Shown: positions 8,541-16,667 of the stretch, piece after piece
How positions within the stretch are numbered: position 1 is the stretch's first letter
Layout: every line of letters begins with the position of its first letter
NCBI GenBank assembly: GCA_021773335.1
Contig: JAJFKG010000034.1
Location: 1-40,917 of the forward strand
Direction: 5' to 3'
DNA length: 40,917 nt
DNA from: Gammaproteobacteria bacterium
Lineage (GTDB): Bacteria; Pseudomonadota; Gammaproteobacteria; JAJFKG01
Made by a program: the position numbers and the translations under genes
Notes under the pieces: model-generated
Told to the model about the DNA's origin: nothing
Seen by the model: only the letters and a program-made list of their open reading frames with translations
The model's database searches: none

Positions 8541-9404
8541 ATGGCAAACCGTCAGCACCAGCAACTGCCCTATTTGGGGTTTGGCCTCGGGCTGCGCCCC
8601 ACACATTACGAGTATATTCTAAATCATCGACCTGATGTGGATTGGTTTGAAATTGTTAGCGATGATTATACGATTCCAGGCGGCAAGCCTCTTTATTATT
8701 TGGACCGCATCCGTGAGCATTATCCTATGGTTATGCATGGGGTTTCGCTGTCAATTGGCAGTGTTGATCCGCTGGATAAAGATTATTTGTCACAGATAAA
8801 AGCGTTAGCTGATCGCATCGCACCACAATGGATTTCCGATCACTTATGTTGGACGGGTGTCGAGGGCTATAATATGCATGATTTGCTGCCCTTACCTTAT
8901 ACTGAAGAAGCCCTCAAGCATGTGGTTGCGCGCGTTGAGCAAGTGCAAGACTATCTCGGGCGTCAAATTTTATTAGAGAATGTGTCTAGCTATGTGAGTT
9001 ATCAAACCTCACAATTTACGGAGTGGGAATTTCTCAGTGCGGTTGCTGAACAAGCGGATTGTTTGATTCTACTTGATATTAATAACATCTATGTCAGTGC
9101 CTTTAATCACCATTTTGACCCATTAACCTATTTGCATAATGTGCCACGTGAACGAGTGCAACAATTTCATGTGGCAGGGCATACCAACCATGGTACGCAC
9201 ATCATTGACACCCATGACGAGCCGATTATTCGTGAGGTTTATGATTTATATGCGCAAGCGGTGGCACATTTTGGGAAAGTATCAACGATGATAGAGCGTG
9301 ACGATAATATCCCAGCGTTTCCAGAACTCTACGCTGAGCTACAAGCGCTCAAGGCCATTGCAGCTAAAGTGACAACCCAGGCGCAAGTACAAGAGGACGT
9401 GTGA
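8541..9404 (+). CDS. bufB: MNIO (DUF692) multinuclear iron oxidase, BufB-like RiPP maturase
   Basis: The 287-aa protein is a full-length DUF692 TIM barrel. Typical segments appear in order: LGFGLGLRPTHYEYIL near the start, DWFEIVSDDY, MHGVSLSIGSVDPLD, ISDHLCWTG, LLENVSSYV, LDINNIYVSAFNHHFDP, QFHVAGHT, THDEPI and MIERDDNIP. The His, Asp and Glu residues in these blocks are those that bind the iron cluster in the family. MNIOs oxidise cysteines of RiPP precursors, for example to thiooxazole or oxazolone-thioamide groups. The ATG at 8541 has GGAG seven bases upstream; an in-frame GTG at 8511 lies just behind the terminator and is less likely. The stop overlaps the next start (TGATG), so the two genes are translationally coupled. 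Confidence 0.93.
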   Translation: MANRQHQQLPYLGFGLGLRPTHYEYILNHRPDVDWFEIVSDDYTIPGGKPLYYLDRIREHYPMVMHGVSLSIGSVDPLDKDYLSQIKALADRIAPQWISDHLCWTGVEGYNMHDLLPLPYTEEALKHVVARVEQVQDYLGRQILLENVSSYVSYQTSQFTEWEFLSAVAEQADCLILLDINNIYVSAFNHHFDPLTYLHNVPRERVQQFHVAGHTNHGTHIIDTHDEPIIREVYDLYAQAVAHFGKVSTMIERDDNIPAFPELYAELQALKAIAAKVTTQAQVQEDV

Positions 9405-10192
9405 TGACAGACTTAGCGACGCTGCAACAAAGCTTTCAGCATTATTTACGTCATCAAGATGGTGCTGGCATCCTCACTGAAATTGTTAACGATGCTGCGC
9501 TCAGTGCACAACAACGCTTAGCTGTTTATCATGAAGGCTATTATTTACGTTTGATCGAGATTTTAGAGAATGACTTTGTGGTCTTAGCGCGTTTGTTGGG
9601 GGAAGAGTCTTTTTCCCAGATGGCGCGTGCCTATATCCATGATTTTCCATCGCAGTATCGCAATATTCAGTATGTTGGATGTCGCTTAAGTGAATTTTTA
9701 GCGCGTAGTCCTGTCTATCATGAGCATAGTCTATGGCGTGAATTAGCTACATTCGAGTGGGCTTTGGAAGAGGCGCGGATTGGTGAACAGGCAACCAGTG
9801 TTAGTATCGCGCAGCTCGCTGAATTGGCCCCCGATGCTTGGGGCGAATTGAGTTTTGTCCTACATCCAACCTTAAAGGTGTTAAGGTTGCACCATAACGC
9901 GGTTGAGTATTATCAGGCGAGTTATGCCGAACAAGCTTGGCCGGAGTTGCTGACGCATACTGAGTTGCAAGCGTGTATTGTTTGGCGTAAGCAGTTTGCA
10001 GCACACTACCGTTATGTGAATTCAGCGGAAGCTTGGATGCTTGGTGTTGTGCTGGCGGGTGAGCGTTTCGCGCAAATTTGTGCTGGCTTATGCGATTTCA
10101 TGCCAGAAGAAGAGGTCGCTCCTTACGCACTTGGCCGTTTGCAACAATGGTTTGCTGATGGCTTGATCACACGATTGTGTTTAGCTGAGTAG
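9404..10192 (+). CDS. bufC: BufC/HvfC-like partner protein (DUF2063)
   Basis: The 262-aa product has the DUF2063 N-terminal helical domain: LATLQQSFQHYLRHQDG, QRLAVYHEGYYLRLIEILENDFVVLARLLGEESFSQMARAYI and PSQYRNIQYVGCRLSEFL. A C-terminal domain follows. In bufferin and Haemophilus hvf loci this protein accompanies the MNIO enzyme and is needed for maturation, probably by presenting the precursor. The ATG at 9404 overlaps the MNIO stop by one base and follows AGAGGA. The name DNA-binding domain protein in databases is historical; no helix-turn-helix is evident here. Its stop abuts the stop of convergent rmuC with no base between them. No DoxX-type membrane gene follows, unlike many bufferin operons. 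Confidence 0.9.
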   Translation: MTDLATLQQSFQHYLRHQDGAGILTEIVNDAALSAQQRLAVYHEGYYLRLIEILENDFVVLARLLGEESFSQMARAYIHDFPSQYRNIQYVGCRLSEFLARSPVYHEHSLWRELATFEWALEEARIGEQATSVSIAQLAELAPDAWGELSFVLHPTLKVLRLHHNAVEYYQASYAEQAWPELLTHTELQACIVWRKQFAAHYRYVNSAEAWMLGVVLAGERFAQICAGLCDFMPEEEVAPYALGRLQQWFADGLITRLCLAE

Positions 10193-11632
10193 TTATACTT
10201 CTTCTAGTAAAGCCTGCTTTTTTTCTTCATCTTGCAGTTCGACTTTTTCGATGCGATGGAAACGCCGCGTGATTTTTTGTGCTGACGTGTGTACTTGCTC
10301 GATATCGGAGTAGGCCAAGCCAATATGGCGCGATAAATTATCCATACGCTGTTGAAAACGGTCAAAGTCTTTGGATAGATAGACTAAGTGTTCTTGGATG
10401 ACGTGAATTTGTTTGCGTGTGGCCGCGTCTTTTAATACAGCACGTGCCGTTGTTAATACGGCCATCATTGTCGTTGGTGACACCAGCCAAACGCAGGCGC
10501 GTTGCGCTTGTTCGACTAGATCTGGGTAGTGGGCATGGATTTCAGCGAAGACTGCTTCTGCTGGGATAAACATCATTGCACCATCTGCGGTTTCACCGGG
10601 CAAAATATATTTTTCGGAAATATCTTGAATGTGTTTACGGATATCTTGGCGGAATTGCTGTTCAGCTTGGCGACGTTCTGACGCTGGTAAGTTGTTATCT
10701 TGCAAGCGATGAAATGTTTCGAGTGGAAATTTAGCATCGATAACAAGGTTGCCGGTAGGCTCGGGCAAGAATAGTATGCAATCAGCGCGCTTTTTGTTGC
10801 GTAGAGTATGCTGAAATGAAAAGCTACTTTCCGGCATCACATTGCGCACAAGCGCAGCTAACTGCACTTCGCCAAAGGCACCACGGGCACGTTTATCAAC
10901 GAGTACTTGCTGCAAACTGACGACATTGCCAGATAGCTCTGTAATTTTTTTCTGTGCTTCATCAATCAAAGCTAAACGTTTAATAACATCAGTAAAGGTA
11001 GCGGTGGTTTTTTCAAAACCTTCAGCCAGGCGGCGTTCGACTTGGCCGCTGATTTCTTTAAGGCGTTGGTCAGTATCACGGGTGAGTTTATCCACCCGTT
11101 GACCTAGGGTGTCAGCATTGAGTTTTAATGACTCAGTTAATTGTGCACGTGATTCTTGCATACCTTTATGTAAACTTTCTTGCAGTGTTTTCAGACTATT
11201 AATTTGGTGTTCATCAAAACTAGTGCGTTGTTGATTGAGGCCATTTTGCATATGTTCTTTGAATTCTGATAAATTGCGTTGCAATTGCACACTATTATTT
11301 CCGAGTGTTTCGGCGAGATTTTTTTGTATTTCAGCAAAACGTTCAAGTAAACGCTGTTGCAGTTGATGGAGTGTGTTTTGTTGATTCTCGCGACCTTCGC
11401 CTAGTTGTTTATCAATCGTGCTACTCAGCGTACGAATAATATCTTCATTGACCTTGGCTTTATCGCCGAGATCTTGAGTCAGACGGTCAATTTTGAGACT
11501 ACTATTTTCGATATAGGTTTGCATGCGAATGAAGTATTCATGCAAATTGGTTTGTTTTTTCCAGATCATAAAAAGACAAACAAAGACAAGAAATAAAGAA
11601 CCACTATAGAAGACTAAATCCATATTGATCAC
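10193..11632 (-). CDS. rmuC: DNA recombination protein RmuC
   Basis: The 479-aa product has one N-terminal membrane segment (residues about 5-24, LVFYSGSLFLVFVCLFMIW), a long heptad-like coiled coil rich in Gln/Lys/Glu (about 30-250), then the RmuC core. Core stretches include RARGAFGEVQLAALVRNVMP and NLVIDAKFPLETFHRL, which is a nuclease-like fold, and MMFIPAEAVFAEIHAHYPDLVEQA. RmuC limits recombination between inverted repeats, fitting a genome with many palindromic repeats. The GTG at 11632 has AAGGA at ideal distance; the ATG three codons in has none at a suitable distance, so GTG is chosen. It is convergent with the bufferin genes and stop codons touch. Confidence 0.93.
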   Translation of the reverse strand: MINMDLVFYSGSLFLVFVCLFMIWKKQTNLHEYFIRMQTYIENSSLKIDRLTQDLGDKAKVNEDIIRTLSSTIDKQLGEGRENQQNTLHQLQQRLLERFAEIQKNLAETLGNNSVQLQRNLSEFKEHMQNGLNQQRTSFDEHQINSLKTLQESLHKGMQESRAQLTESLKLNADTLGQRVDKLTRDTDQRLKEISGQVERRLAEGFEKTTATFTDVIKRLALIDEAQKKITELSGNVVSLQQVLVDKRARGAFGEVQLAALVRNVMPESSFSFQHTLRNKKRADCILFLPEPTGNLVIDAKFPLETFHRLQDNNLPASERRQAEQQFRQDIRKHIQDISEKYILPGETADGAMMFIPAEAVFAEIHAHYPDLVEQAQRACVWLVSPTTMMAVLTTARAVLKDAATRKQIHVIQEHLVYLSKDFDRFQQRMDNLSRHIGLAYSDIEQVHTSAQKITRRFHRIEKVELQDEEKKQALLEEV

Positions 11633-11781
11633 GATTGATTCCTTTTGCTCAATAAGTTAACCGTTGAGTAAATCTCGCGGACAATGATCGCAGCTTGGTA
11701 AAGCAAGATCAATAACTATATCTGCTGTTACAAAATCATTGGCTTATATCTTTTGCGGCAAAATAAAACAAGCATTGTAAC

Positions 11782-11815
11782 AAATGGTTTACATTTGCTT
11801 TCATACAAACCATTT
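11782..11815. promoter_or_regulatory. 9-bp inverted repeat in the rmuC-tetR intergenic region
   Basis: AAATGGTTT (11782-11790) and AAACCATTT (11807-11815) are perfect complements, 16 nt apart. It lies between the divergent rmuC and tetR genes, about 140 nt before the tetR start. It may be an operator. A TTGACA at 11913 could serve as -35 for tetR, but no good -10 follows. Confidence 0.35.
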
Positions 11816-11954
11816 AAATGCTTAGTGAACAGTGGTATATTGCGAAGCCCTAACAGCGGCGGGTAAACAGAGTACTCTGATTCAAAGCCAAAAATGGTAA
11901 TTAGATAATACCTTGACAAACCCTAGTGGGTTAATTGTGAAGAGAGACAGTAGG

Positions 11955-12527
11955 ATGTCAATCAGTAAAATTGATATACATGATTTAATCAAACAAGCCG
12001 CTGTGCTGTTTCGGAAGTATGGTTATCACAATACCTCTATCGCCGATATAGCCCAAGCCTGTAATCTCAGTAAGGCCAGCGTTTACCATCATGTGCCCGG
12101 CAAAAAAGAGCTTGCAATAGAAGCGATTAAGTCTGTACATACTCATTTTAACGAAGCCATTTTTTCTATTGCTTATCAAGAAAATATTGATGCACAACAG
12201 CGTTTGACCTGTATTTTGGATGCAGTTAAAAGTTTTTTTGCTGATCGTAGGGAAGGTTGTTTGATGGGCAACATGGTGCTTGAAATAACTGCGGCGACTA
12301 GAGATTTCGAGTCTTTAATCCAAGCTTATTTTCGTGATTGGGTAGCGGCATTTACGCATATCCTACAGTCGCAATTTGATGCAGACAAGGCAAGCAGGCT
12401 CGCACAAGATGCTGTCGCACAAATTCAAGGGGCATTGTTGATGCGTCGATTGTATGGTGATGACAGTTACTTGACATATTGTTGCGCCAAGCTCACGCAC
12501 TTGCTCACAAAGCAAGAATTAGCCTGA
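11955..12527 (+). CDS. TetR/AcrR family transcriptional regulator
   Basis: The 190-aa protein has a typical TetR N-terminal helix-turn-helix: LIKQAAVLFRKYGYHNTS, then IADIAQACNLSKASVYHHVPGKKELAIEAI (residues about 9-57). The C-terminal ligand domain includes REGCLMGNMVLEI, the motif of the YxaF/LmrA-like subgroup. Such repressors usually control a neighbouring gene and respond to small toxic molecules. The ATG at 11955 is chosen over an in-frame TTG at 11913 because the domain begins directly after it. The gene converges on the iron-redox-enzyme gene, whose promoter carries a TetR-type palindrome (13458-13471), the most plausible local target. A hairpin overlaps its stop codon. Confidence 0.9.
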   Translation: MSISKIDIHDLIKQAAVLFRKYGYHNTSIADIAQACNLSKASVYHHVPGKKELAIEAIKSVHTHFNEAIFSIAYQENIDAQQRLTCILDAVKSFFADRREGCLMGNMVLEITAATRDFESLIQAYFRDWVAAFTHILQSQFDADKASRLAQDAVAQIQGALLMRRLYGDDSYLTYCCAKLTHLLTKQELA

Positions 12528-12546
12528 GCGATCCTTGCTTGTGAGC
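12503..12546 (+). terminator. Hairpin spanning the tetR stop, possible terminator
   Basis: GCTCACAAAGCAAG (12503-12516) pairs with CTTGCTTGTGAGC (12534-12546) with a single-base bulge. It lies between convergent genes and is followed by a weak CTCGTTT. It could act for both strands. Confidence 0.4.
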
Positions 12547-12556
12547 CTCGTTTAAT

Positions 12557-13363
12557 CTAAGTTTTTACTAAATTTCCCTTTATATCAAACCGCGGATGAT
12601 AATTGATACCAATCCATGAATGCAGCATTGATGCCCACAGGCTGACACCTTCTAGTGCTTTCGCAATCAAATGGCGACCACGCACACTATCAGCACTGAG
12701 TGGTTGGACGTGTTCTAAACCCATAATGCTATGGAACTCATCAGCTTCAACATGAATATCAAAATAATTATCGCCGGCACCTAAAGCATGCATTTTAGGG
12801 GCAACGGCTTTGAAAAAATCATTTGAACAGCGTTCGATGCCACAATTAATGGTTAACACCCATTTTGCACGATCTTGTTCGATCGCCAATTGGTAGGCTT
12901 GATTGATACAAGCATTGGTCTCCGTTGTCACAATCACATCATCGATATCGCTGCGCTGCTGAATGATGCTATGTTGCAACATCCATTGCATTAACAACTC
13001 ATGATGATCGGCTTCACCAAAGGCATGTTCGGCATAAAAGGGCATCATATGGTTTTCGGTCATTGGCGTCGATGCCAACATCAACCCCATGACTTTGGGA
13101 AATGTTGCTGAATGATGGAAAAGTTGTTTGGCACATTCAGCGAATTCTTGGGGGAATTCGAGTTCGTCAAGCCATATGAAGAAAGGCATTTTTTTAACAG
13201 CCTCACTGGCTTTAAAAAGAGGCTCGGTAATCCAAGCGTGTTTTTTGCGTAGATATTCAAGCGTCGCTTGATCTATCTTTTCATAGGCTGATGGGGCTTG
13301 CTGTGTGGCTGGGGTGGGGGGGACGATAGCCGTATTGTTTAAAATAAGCTTTTCTGCTTGCAT
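12557..13363 (-). CDS. Haem-oxygenase-like iron-containing redox enzyme
   Basis: The 268-aa product resembles the haem-oxygenase-like di-iron oxidase superfamily (iron-containing redox enzyme family; relatives include CADD, TenA and PqqC folds). Candidate metal ligands are visible: ENHMMPFYAEHAFGEADHHELL in the middle (Glu and His spaced as in the family) and HVEADEFHSIMG near the C-terminus (HxxxDxxH). The substrate cannot be read from sequence. Members of this fold act in p-aminobenzoate formation, fatty-acid decarboxylation and N-oxidation. The ATG at 13363 has GGAG nine bases upstream. The alternative ATG at 13378 lacks a ribosome-binding site and itself contains that GGAG. A TetR-type operator lies about 95 nt upstream. 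Confidence 0.75.
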   Translation of the reverse strand: MQAEKLILNNTAIVPPTPATQQAPSAYEKIDQATLEYLRKKHAWITEPLFKASEAVKKMPFFIWLDELEFPQEFAECAKQLFHHSATFPKVMGLMLASTPMTENHMMPFYAEHAFGEADHHELLMQWMLQHSIIQQRSDIDDVIVTTETNACINQAYQLAIEQDRAKWVLTINCGIERCSNDFFKAVAPKMHALGAGDNYFDIHVEADEFHSIMGLEHVQPLSADSVRGRHLIAKALEGVSLWASMLHSWIGINYHPRFDIKGNLVKT

Positions 13364-13457
13364 AGTAAAAAACTCCATTTTCAGTCTTAGTAGCCAACTA
13401 ACCCTGTCTAACTATCGGTTTTTGCAGTGAACCTTAATTTTGTTCAAAACAAGAGCA

Positions 13458-13471
13458 ACCGAATGGTCGGT
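13458..13471. promoter_or_regulatory. TetR-type operator at the promoter of the iron-redox-enzyme gene
   Basis: ACCGA-ATGG-TCGGT is a perfect 5-bp inverted repeat. Read on the minus strand it lies immediately downstream of a promoter-like TTGCAT and a TAGTAT about 15 nt later. This placement at -10/+1 is classical for repression. The adjacent TetR regulator is the natural candidate to bind here. Confidence 0.5.
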
Positions 13472-13609
13472 AGAATACTATACTTTGACATTTTTATGCA
13501 AGCTTTTTGTAAAAAAAAAATACAAGTCGAACCATAACTACTTGAAATCATAGTATTATTGTGGCTGGCGCTTGCACTCGGCTATTACATAAAGCTAGAA
13601 ATTGGAATG

Positions 13610-14908
13610 CTAGCCAGTCGCTAATACGTCGCCAGTTCGGCGATGACTGGATTTTTGCCAATAAAGCAAGGCGCTCGCGCAAACAAGATAAGCACAGATC
13701 GATACAATAAAAGGTAGCCGAGGATTGAGATTAACGAGCACCCCAGAAAAAGTCCCTGTCCACAGCCACGCAAATGAGAGTACGGCACTTGCGACCCCCA
13801 TGATCCAACCTTGATTAAATTCATCGATTTGTTGTGATATCAAACTGACTACGGCGGGATAAGCGATACCAGCGCCAAAAGCAAGGGGCACGATGATACG
13901 CCATTGCGTGTATGGCGTTGGCCACAGTACGCAAGCGATTAAACTGCATAAACAACTCGCGATACATAATATCAACAAACGGTCCATTTTGATAAACGGT
14001 AAAATGAGACGAAAGATCAACGTCAAAGCCAGTGACATCCAAATACCGATCACCCCTAAAAAAACAGCACTGTGTGTGGTCGTAAAGTGAAACACTTGTG
14101 TTAAGTATAATGGGATCGCTTGGAAATATAAGCTCCACGCAAACTGCAATAAAAATAGCATCAATAATAACAAGCGCGTATTGGGTAATTTGATCGCCGC
14201 CGTTAAAGCCCAATACGTCTCACGCAAACTGAGTTGGCGCTGTGCATTACGACGTTGGTTAGTTTCAGTGAAGCCGTAGGCGAGAAATAGCAAATTTATA
14301 AATGATAAGCCCGCCGCAACCATAAAGGGTGTTGTGCTGTTAAACCAACTGACTAGGCTTGGATCTGATAAAAACCCACCAATGAGTGGCCCAACCACCA
14401 TCGCCAAGGTCATTGCAAAGGCGATCAAGCTCAAGTACATCGAACGTTGCTTACCCCGACTAATATCAGTAATGGCCGCCTGCGCGATCGGTTGACTACT
14501 CGAGGTTAAACCACCAATCACGCGCCCGAGCAACAACACACTTAAGCTTCCCATAAGTACGCCAAGCACAGGCAGCAAGAACCCAACGCAAGTGCCTAAT
14601 AGGCAGACTAGCATCATGCGTTTGCGGCCCCAACGGTCTGACCATGCACCGATTATCGGCGTACCAATCAATGTGGCTAAAGGCGAGATCGCGATCGACA
14701 AGCCAAAGATAATGTTGCGACTCGCATGGCTTAAAGTGCTTGCTAGCAGGCCGCCATGCGGATCGACCAATAAATGCAAAAGCACGGGGATGGTGAGGCC
14801 AAAGCCGAGGGAATCAATAAAGATCACGAAAAATAGTGGCAGTAATTGCTTTTTTATCTGTGGTGGTGCGGAAGATTGCATGGTTATATTGGCTAATTTT
14901 TTTTGCAT
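13610..14908 (-). CDS. Major facilitator superfamily drug/metabolite exporter (TCR/Tet-like)
   Basis: The protein of about 430 aa has twelve hydrophobic segments and MFS motif A after the second (GAWSDRWGRKRM), plus a VGPLIGGFL segment like motif C of proton antiporters. It resembles tetracycline-resistance-type efflux carriers, but the substrate is unknown. Three in-frame ATGs are possible (14980, 14908, 14881) and none has a good ribosome-binding site. A TATTAT element just before 14908 suggests transcription begins there, so 14908 (a very short leader) or 14881 is preferred. The gene lies upstream of the iron-redox-enzyme gene in the same direction, 247 nt away, and that gene seems to have its own promoter. 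Confidence 0.88.
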   Translation of the reverse strand: MQKKLANITMQSSAPPQIKKQLLPLFFVIFIDSLGFGLTIPVLLHLLVDPHGGLLASTLSHASRNIIFGLSIAISPLATLIGTPIIGAWSDRWGRKRMMLVCLLGTCVGFLLPVLGVLMGSLSVLLLGRVIGGLTSSSQPIAQAAITDISRGKQRSMYLSLIAFAMTLAMVVGPLIGGFLSDPSLVSWFNSTTPFMVAAGLSFINLLFLAYGFTETNQRRNAQRQLSLRETYWALTAAIKLPNTRLLLLMLFLLQFAWSLYFQAIPLYLTQVFHFTTTHSAVFLGVIGIWMSLALTLIFRLILPFIKMDRLLILCIASCLCSLIACVLWPTPYTQWRIIVPLAFGAGIAYPAVVSLISQQIDEFNQGWIMGVASAVLSFAWLWTGTFSGVLVNLNPRLPFIVSICAYLVCASALLYWQKSSHRRTGDVLATG

Positions 14909-15058
14909 TATGGCACTATAATATACACCAGTTTTACGACATGATGCCAGTAATATCTGGCCAAGGAAACATGTGTTCATGTTTACAGAAGCTATTTTGT
15001 ATAACTTAATGCCATCGATATTGCATAATCTTCACTGCTATTGTTGAGAGGGTCGTCC

Positions 15059-15988
15059 TTAGCTTGCAGTAATGATGGCTTTATGTTGTTGCTTCAACAA
15101 TGGCTCCATTAAGTCACGCACCATTACTGCCATCTCCATGCAACAGGTTGCACGGGCACTCGATTGCCGCCATAGCATGCCGATTTGGCGCATGGGTGTG
15201 GGTTGGTAGAAGGGTAAAATGCGCGTGTTGGCTTGCTTTAGCTGCTTGCTATTAACAGCCAAACTCGGCAAAAAAGTAATTCCGCTACCGATTGCCACCA
15301 TACTGCGTAAAGTCTCTAGGCTGGTCGCGCGAAAACGTGATTTTTCGATCGTGCCGGCTAATTGGCATACTTGTAAGGCTTGATCACGTAAGCAGTGCCC
15401 CTCGGCTAACAACAGTATAGTTTCATCATGCAAGTCGTCAACACGCAGTTTTTTACGTTTGCTGAGTTGATGATCTTGTGGCACCGCGAGATAAAAAGGT
15501 TCTTCAAATAAAGGTTCGACATGGCAAGTTTCATCAGCAACCGGTAAGGCAAGGATGACCGCATCGAGTTCACCTACCTTGAGTTGTTTAAGAATGACAT
15601 CGGTTTTGTCTTCTTGTAAAAAGAGTTCTAACTTTGGAAATTGCGCGCGGATATCGTTAATAATGTGCGGTAAAAGATAAGGACCCAAAGTTGGGATTGC
15701 GCCTAAGTGAAATTCACCGACGCGTGGATCAAGCCCGTATTGTGCAAGCGCTCTAAATTGCTTAACTTCGTTCATAATCACACTGGCTTGAGCAATCAGT
15801 AGTTCACCAGTCTTGGTAATTAAGATTTTTTTATTGTTGCGCTCGAAGAGTTGCACACCCAATTCCTCTTCGAGTTTCTTCAGCTGTATACTGAGGGTGG
15901 GTTGACTGACAAAGCAGGCTGTGGCCGCTTTACCAAAATGCTTATGTTCAGCCACGCTGAGTAGATATGTTAAATCGCGTAAATTCAT
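15059..15988 (-). CDS. oxyR: Hydrogen peroxide sensor and LysR-type regulator OxyR
   Basis: The 309-aa protein has an N-terminal winged helix-turn-helix (MNLRDLTYLLSVAEHKHF, then FVSQPTLSIQLKKLEEELG) and a LysR effector domain. The redox cysteines are C199 and C208 in GHCLRDQALQVC, at exactly the E. coli numbering, which separates OxyR from other LysR proteins. Peroxide forms the C199-C208 disulfide and turns it into an activator of defence genes. The ATG at 15988 follows GAGGAAA; the upstream extension to 16057 has no such site and would run through the operator. It is divergent from dps, with a near-consensus OxyR site between them. Confidence 0.96.
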   Translation of the reverse strand: MNLRDLTYLLSVAEHKHFGKAATACFVSQPTLSIQLKKLEEELGVQLFERNNKKILITKTGELLIAQASVIMNEVKQFRALAQYGLDPRVGEFHLGAIPTLGPYLLPHIINDIRAQFPKLELFLQEDKTDVILKQLKVGELDAVILALPVADETCHVEPLFEEPFYLAVPQDHQLSKRKKLRVDDLHDETILLLAEGHCLRDQALQVCQLAGTIEKSRFRATSLETLRSMVAIGSGITFLPSLAVNSKQLKQANTRILPFYQPTPMRQIGMLWRQSSARATCCMEMAVMVRDLMEPLLKQQHKAIITAS

Positions 15989-16021
15989 GATTTTTCCTCG
16001 AATAAACCAAAAATTCATACC

Positions 16022-16058
16022 ATAGATTATATCTATTGTTTTGATAAAAACAATCAAC
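16022..16058. promoter_or_regulatory. OxyR binding site in the oxyR-dps intergenic region
   Basis: ATAGATTATATCTAT (16022-16036) matches the OxyR half-operator ATAGnTnnnAnCTAT at every defined base. Seven bases later, ATAAAAACAATCAAC (16044-16058) is a degenerate second half. Half-sites separated by seven bases are the known layout for the OxyR tetramer. The site is placed to autoregulate oxyR and activate dps. Confidence 0.75.
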
Positions 16059-16130
16059 TTTATTTATTATTTGGATAGTGGTATAAGGATAATGTGAGTT
16101 ATAGTATTACTGCAACAGAGGAGAATAGAC

Positions 16131-16598
16131 ATGAAAGTGAATATTGGTATTAATGAAAAAGACCGTCAAGCAATTGCGGCAGGGCTATCGCGTTTGTTAG
16201 CGGATACCTATCTCTTGTATCTCAAGACCCATAATTTTCATTGGAATGTTACCGGCCCAATGTTTACCACCTTGCACGTCATGTTCGAAGAGCATTATAC
16301 AGAGTTGGCTGAAGCGATCGATGTGATTGCTGAACGCATCCGTGCTTTGGGTGTGTATGCGCCTGCATCTTTAGGTCAGTATTCAGAATTGGCCAGCATC
16401 AAAGAAGAAACGGGCGTGCCCAAAGCAGAAGATATGGTGCGCCAATTGGTGGCTGATCATGAAGCGGTAGTGTGCACGGCACGCAGCATCTTGGATTCTG
16501 TCGATAAAGCTCAAGACGAAGTAACGTTAGGTTTGTTGGGTGAACGTATGCAGGTGCATGAGAAGACGGCGTGGATGTTGCGGAGCTTGGTTGGTTAG
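16131..16598 (+). CDS. dps: Dps ferritin-like DNA-protection protein
   Basis: The product is 155 aa, typical of Dps, which forms a cytoplasmic dodecamer that oxidises and stores Fe(II) with hydrogen peroxide and can coat DNA. The inter-subunit ferroxidase residues are present in [42 protein letters not shown] in family spacing: first His in NFHWNV, second His in TLHVMF, then Asp and Glu in IDVIAER. The start has GAGGAGAA upstream. It is divergent from oxyR, and the OxyR site between them suggests peroxide induction. The N-terminal tail is short and poorly basic, so direct DNA binding may be weak. Confidence 0.95.
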   Translation: MKVNIGINEKDRQAIAAGLSRLLADTYLLYLKTHNFHWNVTGPMFTTLHVMFEEHYTELAEAIDVIAERIRALGVYAPASLGQYSELASIKEETGVPKAEDMVRQLVADHEAVVCTARSILDSVDKAQDEVTLGLLGERMQVHEKTAWMLRSLVG

Positions 16599-16667
16599 AA
16601 CTAGCGTGTTATGTACAGGAGGGTCGGGACCAGTGTGTAGCTATGCCCTGAGGGTACGCCCGACAAT

